Assembly: GCF_005848555.1 (NCBI RefSeq)
Contig: NZ_CP040518.1
Coordinates: 434,001-498,000, forward strand
Direction: 5' to 3'
Source: Blautia sp. SC05B48
Lineage (GTDB): Bacteria; Bacillota; Clostridia; Lachnospirales; Lachnospiraceae
DNA length: 64,000 bases
Shown: piece after piece, positions 17,195 through 26,098 of the stretch
Layout: the number at the start of each line of letters is the position of its first letter
Numbering within the stretch: the stretch's first letter is position 1
The notes under the pieces: model-generated
The model's database searches: none
The model's input: only the letters and a program-made list of their open reading frames with translations
What the model was told of the DNA's origin: nothing
Position numbers and translations under genes: made by a program

Positions 17195-17940
17195 AAGATG
17201 CTTCCAAATGCAAATAATATTACATTCCACACGCTCTGGAACAAAAGTGCTTCCCAGCATTTCTGCCAGCAAAATATTCCGTCAAATATGCAGCATGGAA
17301 TATATACAATCCCTGAAAAGGGCATAATCATAACAATTTTCTGCAAAAATCCAGGAAACAATGCCAGCGGAACCAAAGCTCCAGAACAGAAATTTGTCAA
17401 AACTTCTCTCCCTTTTACAACACCATATGCATTATCTGTATAAAAACAGAGCATGGAAAATATATGTTGGATGTTAAATTTGATTCCCATTCCCAAAAGT
17501 ATGGAAAAAAGCAGCAGAAGAACTCGCCACATCTCTATATTCTGCATTCCGTTACACATTACCAGGAAAATACCGCACCATAAAAATGTGATCAGAAATT
17601 CCATTCCTGCTGTTCCAACAGCTTTAAAAAAAGTCAAACTTCGGTAACTCAGCGGTTTCAACAAATCTGTGATTATATTTCCACTGATAATACTGTTGGC
17701 TGTCTGCATTTCAAATCCAAAAGAAAATGTACTATTGCACAAAAAAGAAACGATCACATATTTTTTCATAATTTTCCATGTATATCCATTAATCTCCGTA
17801 TGATATAAAAAAATACTTTTCCATACATAGTAAAAAACTACAACCTGAATAAAATTTGCAAGCAAACCGGTCAGGAAATTTTCTTTATAAGCAATTCCTT
17901 CCAAAAATCCCCCTTTTATCAGTGCCAGATATTTTCTCAT
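17152..17940 (-). CDS. ABC-2 type permease (first subunit)
   Basis: 262 residues, six hydrophobic segments. The N-terminus 'MRKYLALIKGGFLEGIAYKE' and the segment 'GNIITDLLKPLSYRSLTFFK' are typical of the ABC2_membrane_6 family, where two unlike permeases pair with one ATPase. It lies 33 bases after the ATPase gene. The family includes exporters of daunorubicin or viologen type; the substrate here is not visible. Confidence 0.85.
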   Translation of the reverse strand: MRKYLALIKGGFLEGIAYKENFLTGLLANFIQVVVFYYVWKSIFLYHTEINGYTWKIMKKYVIVSFLCNSTFSFGFEMQTANSIISGNIITDLLKPLSYRSLTFFKAVGTAGMEFLITFLWCGIFLVMCNGMQNIEMWRVLLLLFSILLGMGIKFNIQHIFSMLCFYTDNAYGVVKGREVLTNFCSGALVPLALFPGFLQKIVMIMPFSGIVYIPCCIFDGIFCWQKCWEALLFQSVWNVILFAFGSILWKKASSVIALYGG

Positions 17941-17973
17941 ATTTGCTCTCCTCAGAAAAACAAAATCAGACGG

Positions 17974-18786
17974 TTAATTCTTCGTATTTCCATTGAACAG
18001 TTCAATAACAATTTCTTCCAGTGTTTCTGCTTCCGGATAATCATCAAATATTTTTGTTATTTCATCATCAAATAAAATTTCTCCTTTTTCCAGAATGATA
18101 AGTCTCCGGCACAGCCATTCCATATCTTTCAGATCATGGCTTGTCAGCAAAATCGTGGTCTTTTTTTCTTTATTTATGTATTGTAAAAACTGATATACTT
18201 TCTGTTTGACTGCCACATCCAGCCCTATTGTTGGTTCATCCAGAAATAAAACCGGCGGATCATGTAAAAGAGCTGCTGCTATATCTGCCCTTACTCGCTG
18301 TCCCAGGGACAGCTTTCTTGCCGGCTGGTCCATAAATTCTTCCAGTTCCAGGATTTTCTTAAACAGATCCAGATTTTCTCCATAAACATTGTCCGGGATT
18401 TCATAAATACTATGCAGCAGTTCAAAAGAATCTTTTACCGAAATATCCCACCACAACTGTGTCTTCTGACCAAACACAACGCCTATCTTCCCGCCATTTC
18501 TGATCCGTTCCCTGAATGGATCATTTCCCATAACGGAAATCTTTCCGTCTGTCGGTTTCATGATCCCTGTAAGCATTTTAATGGTCGTTGATTTTCCTGC
18601 CCCGTTTGCACCAAGGAAAGCTACACATTCACCCTGCTGTATGGAAAAAGAAATTCCTTTTACAGCTTCCTTCTCTTTATATTGGGGATGGAATAAGTAT
18701 TTCACCATTCCGATAAAACCTTCCTGCCGCTGTGAAATCTTATATTTTTTGTACAGATTTTTAACCTCTATGCTATCCATATACAT
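17974..18786 (-). CDS. ABC exporter ATP-binding protein
   Basis: 270 residues. Walker A 'GANGAGKST', Q-loop in 'GVVFGQKTQLWWDISVKDSF', signature 'LSLGQRVRADIAAALLHDP', Walker B 'VLFLDEPTIGLD' and switch histidine in 'ILLTSHDLKDME'. The 'QKTQLWWD' region is typical of the ATPases that pair with ABC2_membrane_6 permeases. It heads the unit ATPase-permease-permease-AraC. Start at 18786, or 18780 as 'MDSIEV'. Confidence 0.92.
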   Translation of the reverse strand: MYMDSIEVKNLYKKYKISQRQEGFIGMVKYLFHPQYKEKEAVKGISFSIQQGECVAFLGANGAGKSTTIKMLTGIMKPTDGKISVMGNDPFRERIRNGGKIGVVFGQKTQLWWDISVKDSFELLHSIYEIPDNVYGENLDLFKKILELEEFMDQPARKLSLGQRVRADIAAALLHDPPVLFLDEPTIGLDVAVKQKVYQFLQYINKEKKTTILLTSHDLKDMEWLCRRLIILEKGEILFDDEITKIFDDYPEAETLEEIVIELFNGNTKN

Positions 18787-18911
18787 TCTTCTTTCTCTGT
18801 ATTTTGCTCTGTTGCGGTAAACTTGGTTACTGTCTATACAATAGCATCGTATATTTTATCCGTACATGTTCATTGTATAAATCTTTATGTTTATAATATA
18901 ATTTTCACTGC

Positions 18912-18956
18912 AAAAAAAGCTCCCCGGAAAACAGCTTTTTACTGATTTCGGGAAGC
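18912..18956 (-). terminator. Terminator after the amino acid/ADH operon
   Basis: On the minus strand, GCTTCCCG pairs with CGGGGAGC across a long loop and is followed by seven T. It lies about 80 bases past the alcohol dehydrogenase stop and closes the six-gene operon that starts at 24522. Confidence 0.75.
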
Positions 18957-19038
18957 CAATATCTTTTTTATTTACGCAAGTACTCTGATGACAGATTTTA
19001 TTTATACAGAGGTGTCACATACTTACCTGATACTATCT

Positions 19039-20187
19039 TTACAATGCCTCTTTATACAGTGCCAGGATATCCTCCCGAACGGTTTTCTGAGGATTCACCG
19101 CAATGTTTCCGCTTTTCATGGCATCCTCTGTCATCTGCGCAAAATACTCATCCGTAACCCCTGCGTGGGATAATTTTGCAGGGATTCCAACCTGTGTATT
19201 CAGTTCACGGACTGCCTGTTCCAGCATTCCTTTTGAAAACTCAGACTCACATTTCTTTTCCGCGGAAATATAATTATAGATCTTCCGATATTTTCCGAAG
19301 GCTGCCTCTTCGTTATATTTCACGATATACGGAAACAAGATTCCGTTTGCAACACCGTGCGGCACATTGAAAAAAGCACTGACCGGATGGCTCATGGCAT
19401 GGATATTTCCAAGTCTTGCCCATGAAAAAGCAATCCCGGCAAACAGAGAGCCTGCCAGCATATCGGAAGCTGCTTCCAGATTGCTACGGTCTGCCACGTA
19501 GGTGCGGATGCTCCGCCCGATCAGCTCCATTGCTTTTTCGCTCATGGCCTCGGAAAATGGGGATGCGTCCAGAGAAACGTAAGATTCCTCTGCATGGATC
19601 AGTGCATCGATCCCGCAGGCAGCTGCCACCGAAGCCGGTGCGGAGGTGAGAAGCAGCGGATCCAGAAGTGCATAAGCCGGGATCAGCTTATAGGAAAATA
19701 CTGTAAGCTTGTAATTTCGTCTGTGATCGGTAATAACAGAAAAAGCCGTAACCTCTGAACCGGTTCCTGCTGTTGTAGGAATGGCGATCAGCGGGACGAT
19801 CTCCCCAGGAACCTTGTCTGCACCTTCATATTCTGTGATGCTGCCGCCGTATTTTGCCACAACACCGACAGCTTTTGCCACATCCATAGGGGAACCCCCA
19901 CCAAGAGCGACAATAAAATCCGCTCCGCTTGCCCGGAACGCTTCTGCTGCACGTTCCACAGTCTCCACGGATGGATTTCCTTCTGTATCACAGAAGGTGC
20001 TGACTGCAATGCCGGCCTGTGTAAGGATTTCTTCACACTGCCCCACTACGCCAAGTCTGTTCAGTGTGGGGCCGGAAATGATAAAGCCATGTTTTCCTCC
20101 AAGCTTCCCGGCTGCCCCGGGAAGCTCCTTTAATACACCTTCACCAAAAAGAATATTCTGCGGTACAGAAAATGTAAATCTTTTCAT
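19039..20187 (-). CDS. Iron-containing alcohol dehydrogenase
   Basis: 382 residues. NAD(P)-binding 'ALGGGSPMDVAKAVG', then 'IPTTAGTGSEVTAFSVI' and the metal site: Asp and His of 'GIDALIHAEESY', and the two His of 'NIHAMSHPVSAFFNVPHGVA'. The start at 20187 is used because GGAGGAG sits 9 bases before it. It follows the class III aminotransferase by 18 bases at the end of the amino acid importer operon. In that setting it most likely reduces the semialdehyde made by the aminotransferase to a hydroxy acid, as 4-hydroxybutyrate or sulfoacetaldehyde reductases do. The substrate is inferred. Confidence 0.92.
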   Translation of the reverse strand: MKRFTFSVPQNILFGEGVLKELPGAAGKLGGKHGFIISGPTLNRLGVVGQCEEILTQAGIAVSTFCDTEGNPSVETVERAAEAFRASGADFIVALGGGSPMDVAKAVGVVAKYGGSITEYEGADKVPGEIVPLIAIPTTAGTGSEVTAFSVITDHRRNYKLTVFSYKLIPAYALLDPLLLTSAPASVAAACGIDALIHAEESYVSLDASPFSEAMSEKAMELIGRSIRTYVADRSNLEAASDMLAGSLFAGIAFSWARLGNIHAMSHPVSAFFNVPHGVANGILFPYIVKYNEEAAFGKYRKIYNYISAEKKCESEFSKGMLEQAVRELNTQVGIPAKLSHAGVTDEYFAQMTEDAMKSGNIAVNPQKTVREDILALYKEAL

Positions 20188-20205
20188 GCTGTCCATCTCC
20201 TCCGC

Positions 20206-21423
20206 TTATTCTGAAAGTGCTTTTACTGTCTCTTCAATGATGGCAGCCGCCTGATCACAGTTCTCCTCTGTAATGATCAGCGGCGGTACCATACGGATGG
20301 TATGTACTCCGATTGCAGTGATCAGAAGATGGCTGTCCAGACAGCCATGCTTTACATCCACACCGTAAATAGCATCATCAAATTCCACGCCTACCAGAAG
20401 GCCCTGCCCGCGGACTTCTTTTACATGAGGGATCTTTGCAAGTTTTTCCATAAAATAAGTACCCATTTTTTCCGCATTGCCAGCCAGATCTCTGTCGAGA
20501 AGTTCACCAACCTCTGCAAGTGCCGCAGCACAGGAAACCGGATGTCCGCCGAAGGTTGTTCCGTGGGAACCAGGTGTGAATGCTTTTGCCACTTCCTCTG
20601 TAGCGCAGATCGCGCCGATCGGCATACCTCCTCCAAGGGCCTTTGCCATGGACACGATATCCGGTTTGATCCCGTAATGCATATAGCTCATCACCTTACC
20701 GGTTCTGCACCAGCCTGTCTGAACCTCATCAATAAGAAGGAGCATATCGTTCTCATCACAAAATTCCCGAAGTCCCTTCATAAATTCCATGGTTGCCGGA
20801 TGGACACCACCCTCGCCCTGTACAGGCTCTATCATAATGGCAATGGTATTTTCCGTGCAGGCATCCTTGAAAGCCTCAAGATCATTGTACGGTGCATAGG
20901 AAAATCCGTAGGTCATAGGACCGAAGCCAACCTGGCATCCGTTTCCCGGCTGTCCGGTGGCGGACATGGCACCAAAGGTTCTTCCATGGAATCCCATTTT
21001 TGCAGTTACGATATGATAACGGTTCGGACCATATTTTTCGATTCCGTATTTTCTTGCCATTTTGATCATAGCCTCATTTGCCTCTGTACCGGAGTTCTGG
21101 AAAAAGATCTTATCCATTCCGATGGTTGTGCAGACCTTTTCAGCAAGAAGAGCCTGAGGAATGGTATACGGATAGTTGAAGGTATGCATCAATGTCTGTG
21201 CCTGGTCTACAACCGCTTTTACTACCTTCTCATTACAGCTTCCTGCGGAGTTTACTGCGATACCTGCATAAAAATCCAGATATTTTTCGCCCTTCTCATT
21301 GTAGATATACTGGTCTTTTGCACTTTCTGCCAGAAAATCCATTCTCTCATAGGTCTCGATCATGTATTTGTTTACTTTTTCCTTGATATCCTCAAATGTC
21401 AGTCCTGTTTCTTCCAGCTTCAT
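20206..21423 (-). CDS. Class III aminotransferase
   Basis: 405 residues, PLP-dependent, of the acetylornithine/GABA/taurine aminotransferase class. 'FFQNSGTEANEAMIKMAR' binds the cofactor phosphate, 'GFHGRTFGAMSATGQPG' and 'EPVQGEGGV' follow, then 'LLIDEVQTGWCRTGK' and the cofactor lysine in 'SMAKALGGGMPIGA'. No arginine genes lie nearby. The operon holds an amino acid importer upstream and an alcohol dehydrogenase downstream, which favours an omega-amino acid such as GABA, beta-alanine, taurine or 5-aminovalerate. It overlaps the kinase-like gene by 4 bases. Confidence 0.93.
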   Translation of the reverse strand: MKLEETGLTFEDIKEKVNKYMIETYERMDFLAESAKDQYIYNEKGEKYLDFYAGIAVNSAGSCNEKVVKAVVDQAQTLMHTFNYPYTIPQALLAEKVCTTIGMDKIFFQNSGTEANEAMIKMARKYGIEKYGPNRYHIVTAKMGFHGRTFGAMSATGQPGNGCQVGFGPMTYGFSYAPYNDLEAFKDACTENTIAIMIEPVQGEGGVHPATMEFMKGLREFCDENDMLLLIDEVQTGWCRTGKVMSYMHYGIKPDIVSMAKALGGGMPIGAICATEEVAKAFTPGSHGTTFGGHPVSCAAALAEVGELLDRDLAGNAEKMGTYFMEKLAKIPHVKEVRGQGLLVGVEFDDAIYGVDVKHGCLDSHLLITAIGVHTIRMVPPLIITEENCDQAAAIIEETVKALSE

Positions 21424-22100
21424 TTCTTTTCCTCCCCTTTTGTGATCTGTTCTGATAAGATCTGTTCCCGCGTGATCAGACCCTTCATCACCAGATATTC
21501 TTCAATCATCTTTACGCATCCTGCAATTCCGACTTTTTCACTGTTCAACGTCATATCGTAATTGACGGGATTAGTCCAGTAATTTCCTTTTGTATAATAT
21601 TTATAATAGTCCGCCCTGTACTTATCTGTATTCTCAATGGTGGCTGCTGCCACATCCGCAGATACTTTCATCCGCTGCATGGTACGGGCCAGACAGAAGG
21701 CACGTGGAGCTTCGATATAGATGCTGACCACATTTTTTCTGCCCTTCAGAACATAGTCCGCACATTTTCCAACGATCACACAGGATTCCTGATCTGCCAG
21801 GTTCCGGATAATCTGTGACTGATACTCAAACAGACGGTCATCCGAAACAAACTTCTCATTTCTCGCAATATACTGTCTGGATCTGGGCAGACCCTTAAGA
21901 AATCCGGTAAAACCTCCATTGTTTCGGATCCGCTCATTGATATCCAGAAACAGCTTTTCCTCCAGTCCGCTCATTTGGCTCGCCAGCGTCAGTATACGGT
22001 TTTCATAACAGTGGATCCCCAGATCTTTTGCCAGCATGGAAGCGATCTCTTTTCCGCCTGTTCCGAAACCTCTTGCAAAAGTTACAATAAAATTTTCCAT
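21420..22100 (-). CDS. Cytidylate kinase-like family protein
   Basis: 226 residues of the AAK/cytidylate-kinase-like family. The N-terminal loop 'FARGFGTGGKEIASMLA' is a P-loop variant of that family, and 'ESCVIVGKCADYVLKGR' and 'VVSIYIEAPRAFCLARTMQR' follow as in other members. It is not the housekeeping Cmk. The family has no settled function. Here it sits between the ABC ATPase and the aminotransferase, overlapping the latter by 4 bases, so it is part of the catabolic operon, perhaps as a regulatory or substrate kinase. Confidence 0.82.
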   Translation of the reverse strand: MENFIVTFARGFGTGGKEIASMLAKDLGIHCYENRILTLASQMSGLEEKLFLDINERIRNNGGFTGFLKGLPRSRQYIARNEKFVSDDRLFEYQSQIIRNLADQESCVIVGKCADYVLKGRKNVVSIYIEAPRAFCLARTMQRMKVSADVAAATIENTDKYRADYYKYYTKGNYWTNPVNYDMTLNSEKVGIAGCVKMIEEYLVMKGLITREQILSEQITKGEEKK

Positions 22101-22112
22101 TTTTCCTGCCTC

Positions 22113-22853
22113 CTATCCTGCCAGATATCTGCTTAAAAACTCTCTGGTACGGGCGTTTTTCGGATTTTTGAACAGCTCTGCCGGAGGTGCGTCTTCCACA
22201 ATGTAACCCTGATCCATAAAAATCGTTCTGGTAGAAACATCTCTGGCAAACGCCATCTCATGGGTTACAATGATCATGGTAAGTCCTGTGGTTGCCAGTT
22301 CTTTCATAACATTTAAGACTTCTCCTACCATCTCCGGATCAAGGGCTGAGGTCGGTTCGTCAAAAAGCAGGACCTCCGGGTTCATGCAGAGAGATCTTGC
22401 AATGGCAACCCTCTGCTTCTGTCCACCGGAAAGCTGTGTGGGGTTCGCATTGATAAACGGTGCCATTCCCACCTGTTTGAGATGTGTGATCGCCCGGTCA
22501 AAAGCTTCCTCTTTTGACAGATGGAGAACCTTTCTTGTACAGAGCATACAGTTCTGAAGAACTGTCATGTTATTAAAAAGATTAAAAGACTGAAAAACCA
22601 TGCCCACCTTTGACCGGTAATCATTGATCTCCTTCTGTACTGCCCCGATCTCTTTTCCGTGGTATCGGATCTTTCCGCTGGTCTGGGTTTCCAGTTTGTT
22701 GATGCAGCGGAGCAGCGTGGATTTTCCGGAACCGGAGGAACCTACGATACAGATGATCTCTCCAGGCTCCACATTGAAATCAATTTTCCGAAGTACCTCA
22801 TGCTGTCCAAAAGATTTACTTAATTCTTCAACGGATATGATTGCATCACCCAT
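22113..22853 (-). CDS. Polar amino acid ABC transporter ATP-binding protein
   Basis: 246 residues, GlnQ/HisP type. Walker A '[16 protein letters not shown]', Q-loop '[20 protein letters not shown]', signature '[19 protein letters not shown]', Walker B '[14 protein letters not shown]' and switch '[13 protein letters not shown]'. The ATG at 22853 follows AAGGAGGGAG; a longer frame from 22901 has no such site. It works with the permease 13 bases upstream and the binding protein before that. Confidence 0.95.
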   Translation of the reverse strand: MGDAIISVEELSKSFGQHEVLRKIDFNVEPGEIICIVGSSGSGKSTLLRCINKLETQTSGKIRYHGKEIGAVQKEINDYRSKVGMVFQSFNLFNNMTVLQNCMLCTRKVLHLSKEEAFDRAITHLKQVGMAPFINANPTQLSGGQKQRVAIARSLCMNPEVLLFDEPTSALDPEMVGEVLNVMKELATTGLTMIIVTHEMAFARDVSTRTIFMDQGYIVEDAPPAELFKNPKNARTREFLSRYLAG

Positions 22854-22866
22854 AATTTCTCCCTCC

Positions 22867-23631
22867 TTACGGATTGTCCATATATTCCACTGCAAGTGCA
22901 TAGTTCTCTGTTTTTTTCATTTTCTTCTCAAGGAAAGTAAACAGACGGTTGAATACAAAACAGAGTACAAAATAGATCACTGCGATCACAAGATAGGATT
23001 CAAAATATTTATAATAATTTCCGCCTACTGTCTTTGCTGCCATAAACAGCTCCTGGACTGCAATAACATTCAGAACGGAAGTCATTTTCAGATTTGTAAG
23101 AAATGTATTTGCCATCTCCGGGATGATATTTTTGAAAGCCTGCGGAAGTACCACGTAGATCATGGTCTTCATAGGTGACATTCCCATGGCCCAGGCGCCT
23201 TCCCTCTGCCCCATATCAATGGAACCGATGCCGGCTCTGACAGTTTCTGCCATGTAGGCTCCGGTGTTCAGTACCGTTACCATAACACCTGCAAACAATG
23301 GTGTAATATTCACATTTGCCTGACGGATACCATAATACAGGACCATCGCCTGAACGATCATAGGCGTATCTCTGAAAACCTCCACATAGATCCTGCAGAT
23401 TGCCTTTAAAATTTTAAAAATTCCTTTTTTCAGAATGCTGTCGCCTTCATTGATACGGATATCCTGGATGATACCGATGATATAGCCCAGCAGGAAACCA
23501 AGAATGGTTCCTGCTACAGCTATATAGAGAGTCAGCCAGGTTCCTTCCAGAAACATGCCGGAATATTTTTTTGCCAGAAAGATCATCCATTCCAGGGAAT
23601 TAGACGGATCTGTAATTGAAAAGCCTAACAT
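22867..23631 (-). CDS. Polar amino acid ABC transporter permease
   Basis: 254 residues of the HisM/GlnP class with about five membrane helices. The N-terminal '[20 protein letters not shown]' and '[19 protein letters not shown]' match the family, and the coupling helix that contacts the ATPase is '[20 protein letters not shown]' with the EAA-type glycine. It follows the binding protein by 18 bases. One permease gene is present, so it probably works as a homodimer. Confidence 0.94.
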   Translation of the reverse strand: MLGFSITDPSNSLEWMIFLAKKYSGMFLEGTWLTLYIAVAGTILGFLLGYIIGIIQDIRINEGDSILKKGIFKILKAICRIYVEVFRDTPMIVQAMVLYYGIRQANVNITPLFAGVMVTVLNTGAYMAETVRAGIGSIDMGQREGAWAMGMSPMKTMIYVVLPQAFKNIIPEMANTFLTNLKMTSVLNVIAVQELFMAAKTVGGNYYKYFESYLVIAVIYFVLCFVFNRLFTFLEKKMKKTENYALAVEYMDNP

Positions 23632-23649
23632 ATCTCCACCTCACTTGGA

Positions 23650-24522
23650 CTAGTTCGCTGCCGGCTGCTGTGTCAGAACAGTATCCATCAGCTCATCCAT
23701 TTTCTCTTTATCGTTCCAGCCGATGTCATCCATGGCACCCTGCAGCTTATCTCTCAGCTCTGTATCATCTTTTCTTGTTGCGATGCAGACATTGACCATT
23801 TCATCATCATTTTTAAAGGTGTCCTTCTCATCCAGGTTGATGATCTTCAGATCCTTGTTTGTCAGTGCTGCTGATTCTGCTGTAGGAACATCTACAACGC
23901 AGACATCTGCAACTCCGTTGGAGATTGCCATAAAGCACTCTGATGTTGTCTCATAGTTTCCGGACTGCTCTGCACCGTCGATCTGATCCAGAAGCGGTAC
24001 CCATCCGGTTCCAAGCTGTGTGGTAACCTTGCAGCCTGTTCCTGCAAGATCGGAAAGACCTTTGACATCGTCATATTTGCCTCCTGCCTTTACCACGATA
24101 CAGTTATCTCTGTAATAATATGGTTCTGTAAATGCATATGATTTTTCTCTTTCTGCCGTTTTTCCCATGCCAGCGATGATACAGTCATAATCGCCGGCAT
24201 CCATGGAGATTCCAATGGAGGACCACTCAACCTTATGGATCTCCAGCTTCATTCCAAGCTGATCTGCAAGCTTCTGAGCTACTGCCACATCGTAGCCATA
24301 TGCGTAATAATCACTGCCGTAAATAGGTTCTGCCTTGCTTCCGTCCGGAGTTGTATCTGTATCCTGGGTCCAGTTGAATGGTGCATAGGCACATTCCATG
24401 CCAACCCTTAACACATCCTTATCTGATTTGTCTGCTGCCCATGTGGAAGCTGCTGTAGATGCTAACATTGCTGCGGAAATAATACCTGTGATCACCATTT
24501 TGCCTAAAAGATTTTTTTTCAT
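23650..24522 (-). CDS. Amino acid ABC transporter substrate-binding protein
   Basis: 290 residues, SBP family 3. Signal peptide at 1-31 ('MVITGIISAAMLASTAASTW' then AADKS). It has no lipobox cysteine, unlike many Gram-positive binding proteins. Binding-fold blocks are 'LRVGMECAYAPFNWTQ', 'GYDVAVAQKLADQLGMKLE', 'DYDCIIAGMGKTAEREKSYA' and 'FTEPYYY'. ATG 24522 follows GAGGAGGAAAC. It is first in the operon. Conserved acidic and aromatic residues point to an alpha-amino acid or a related zwitterion; the ligand is not clear. Confidence 0.92.
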   Translation of the reverse strand: MKKNLLGKMVITGIISAAMLASTAASTWAADKSDKDVLRVGMECAYAPFNWTQDTDTTPDGSKAEPIYGSDYYAYGYDVAVAQKLADQLGMKLEIHKVEWSSIGISMDAGDYDCIIAGMGKTAEREKSYAFTEPYYYRDNCIVVKAGGKYDDVKGLSDLAGTGCKVTTQLGTGWVPLLDQIDGAEQSGNYETTSECFMAISNGVADVCVVDVPTAESAALTNKDLKIINLDEKDTFKNDDEMVNVCIATRKDDTELRDKLQGAMDDIGWNDKEKMDELMDTVLTQQPAAN

Positions 24523-24595
24523 ATTTGTTTCCTCCTCTTCTACATAGCTGGCACAAAACATATTTAGCTGGTCGACCTGAACGTTTTCGCCTGTA

Positions 24596-24643
24596 AACAA
24601 AAAGGGCGCTGAAAGAAATTTTTCATTTCCTTCAACGCCTTTG
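24596..24643 (-). terminator. Leader terminator or attenuator of the amino acid operon
   Basis: Hairpin of about 18 base pairs (24625-24642 with 24601-24619, one bulge), followed on the minus strand by CCCTTTTTG. It lies only about 10 bases after the predicted start site of the promoter at 24660-24687, so transcripts meet it at once. It also lies after the pucR stop and may close that gene. Confidence 0.75.
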
Positions 24644-24659
24644 TTGTTTGATAGACTTC

Positions 24660-24687
24660 ATTATACTCAGGAGAATCTTTTCGTCAA
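24660..24687 (-). promoter_or_regulatory. Promoter of the amino acid/aminotransferase operon
   Basis: Minus strand -35 TTGACG (24682-24687), 16-base spacer, -10 TATAAT (24660-24665). It lies between pucR and the binding protein gene and points into the operon. Confidence 0.8.
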
Positions 24688-24692
24688 CTTTT

Positions 24693-24724
24693 ATTTTGCA
24701 CAAATTAACTGTTCATTTTGCACA
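24693..24724 (-). promoter_or_regulatory. Direct-repeat operator, candidate PucR site
   Basis: Two exact copies of TGTGCAAAAT on the minus strand (24715-24724 and 24693-24702), 22 bases start to start, that is two helical turns. They lie directly upstream of the -35 box, where an activator would bind. The regulator gene next door is the natural candidate. Confidence 0.6.
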
Positions 24725-24750
24725 GTGTTGTATTTATATGAACCTGTTTT

Positions 24751-25947
24751 TTAGGAAAACATCAGCTGTTTGATCAGGATACAGTTTATCATATCCAGAT
24801 ATTCCATATAGTCATCCAGTTCAAAATCTATCAGCTCCTGGATCTTATTCAGCCGGTACTGCAGAGAATTTCTGTGAATAAAAAGTTCCTTCGCCGTTTT
24901 TCCGACGCTGAACCCGTTCATGTAATAGGCAAGCAGGGTATCCAGGAGAAACGTTCCGTTGGCATGATCATATTCCTCCAGCTTTCCCAGCCGTTCATTG
25001 CAATAATTCAGGATCTCATCATGGTTGTCGTTGTTGAACAGATACTGATAAATTCCCATGGCTGTTGCACTTAAAACTTTCTTGTGCTTGGGATTTGGAA
25101 GTATGTCTTTTTTGGGGATCAGACGCTTTGCCTCCTGATAGCTGGTGCCGAAGTCTGCCGGATTGGTGTAGATACCGCCCAGGATACAGGTGCTTCGGAT
25201 TGTTCCGTGAAACTGCGGACTGGCATCGATCTTCTGCAGAACCTTCTCCAGCTCATGTTCAATGCTTTTGTCTTTTTTTGCCTCAAAAAGAAGGACAAAT
25301 TTGTTGAGAAACCGAAGGAACATGGGCTTTCCTTCCATTGCCATGACTTCCTGGTTCAGATAATTGGCATAATACTCGTAGATATGCTCATCCTGCTCCA
25401 GATTGATGCCGTATTTCCGGTCAGCCACAATGATCCCTACTCTGCAGGGTGTTGTAAAGTTGATCCCGAACTGCTGGGAGATTTTTTCGATATAACGGTC
25501 ATTAACATCATAGCCAAACAAAAGATTATAAAGATAATCTCCCATCCGCCTGTTCTGCATTTCATATTCCAGGATGATCTTTCCCACACTCTGGGCAATA
25601 TCCACAAAAGAAGCTCCCTTCCACCGGATGTAAAACAGCGGGAGCTGAAGCGCATTGGCTTTGTCGATCATCTCCTTCGGAACGGGTTCTTTGTCATCGG
25701 TGATAGAAATCCCAAAGCCGGAAATTCCAAGCCCATACAGTTCTTCCATGGCTTTCTGTGCTTCTTCCAGGTCAAACCGGACATAGTCTACCACACAAAG
25801 GGCAAAATTCCCCTGGTTCATATGTTCCTCAAAAGGCCGGGTCTGCACCATATAGGTCCATGTGACAGGTCTTGTGAGACCTTTTTCCCCAGCAATCAGC
25901 TCCACTCCGTCCAGCTGCAGCTCCAATATATCCTGGCAGGTGATCAT
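24751..25947 (-). CDS. PucR family transcriptional regulator
   Basis: 398 residues. The N-terminal PucR domain (about 1-120) has 'ITCQDILELQLDGVELIAGE', 'TRPVTWTYMVQTRPFEEHMN' and 'MIDKANALQLPLFYIRWKGA'. A GGDEF-like CdaR middle follows, and the C-terminal helix-turn-helix is 'LLDTLLAYYMNGFSVGKTAK' with 'LFIHRNSLQYRLNKIQELI'. Start 25947 has AAGGAG 9 bases before it. PucR members often sense and activate genes for nitrogen compound use. Placed just upstream of the amino acid importer operon and its direct repeats, it is probably its activator. Confidence 0.92.
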   Translation of the reverse strand: MITCQDILELQLDGVELIAGEKGLTRPVTWTYMVQTRPFEEHMNQGNFALCVVDYVRFDLEEAQKAMEELYGLGISGFGISITDDKEPVPKEMIDKANALQLPLFYIRWKGASFVDIAQSVGKIILEYEMQNRRMGDYLYNLLFGYDVNDRYIEKISQQFGINFTTPCRVGIIVADRKYGINLEQDEHIYEYYANYLNQEVMAMEGKPMFLRFLNKFVLLFEAKKDKSIEHELEKVLQKIDASPQFHGTIRSTCILGGIYTNPADFGTSYQEAKRLIPKKDILPNPKHKKVLSATAMGIYQYLFNNDNHDEILNYCNERLGKLEEYDHANGTFLLDTLLAYYMNGFSVGKTAKELFIHRNSLQYRLNKIQELIDFELDDYMEYLDMINCILIKQLMFS

Positions 25948-26098
25948 ATACATCAACTCCTTATTATTGCAGTATTTCACACACTCTCTTCCATAAACAG
26001 GCAAAAACAATACCTGATTTTCTCATCCTTCAGTTATCCTAGCAGAAATATCTGATCCCTGCAACTCACAATTCCGGAGCTTTCAGCACTAAAAATAT

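Noticed and set aside
16349-18786. ABC-2 exporter as an antibiotic or lantibiotic immunity cluster
   Set aside because: No precursor peptide, modification enzyme or two-component system lies beside it; only an AraC regulator does.
20302-21561. 419-codon plus-strand open frame
   Set aside because: Antisense to the class III aminotransferase, with cysteine- and histidine-rich nonsense composition and no ribosome site.
24626-24642. Leader peptide attenuator in front of the amino acid operon
   Set aside because: A short ATG frame exists in the hairpin region, but it has no ribosome site and no run of one amino acid codon.
25084-26055. 323-codon plus-strand open frame
   Set aside because: Antisense to the PucR regulator and without family features.
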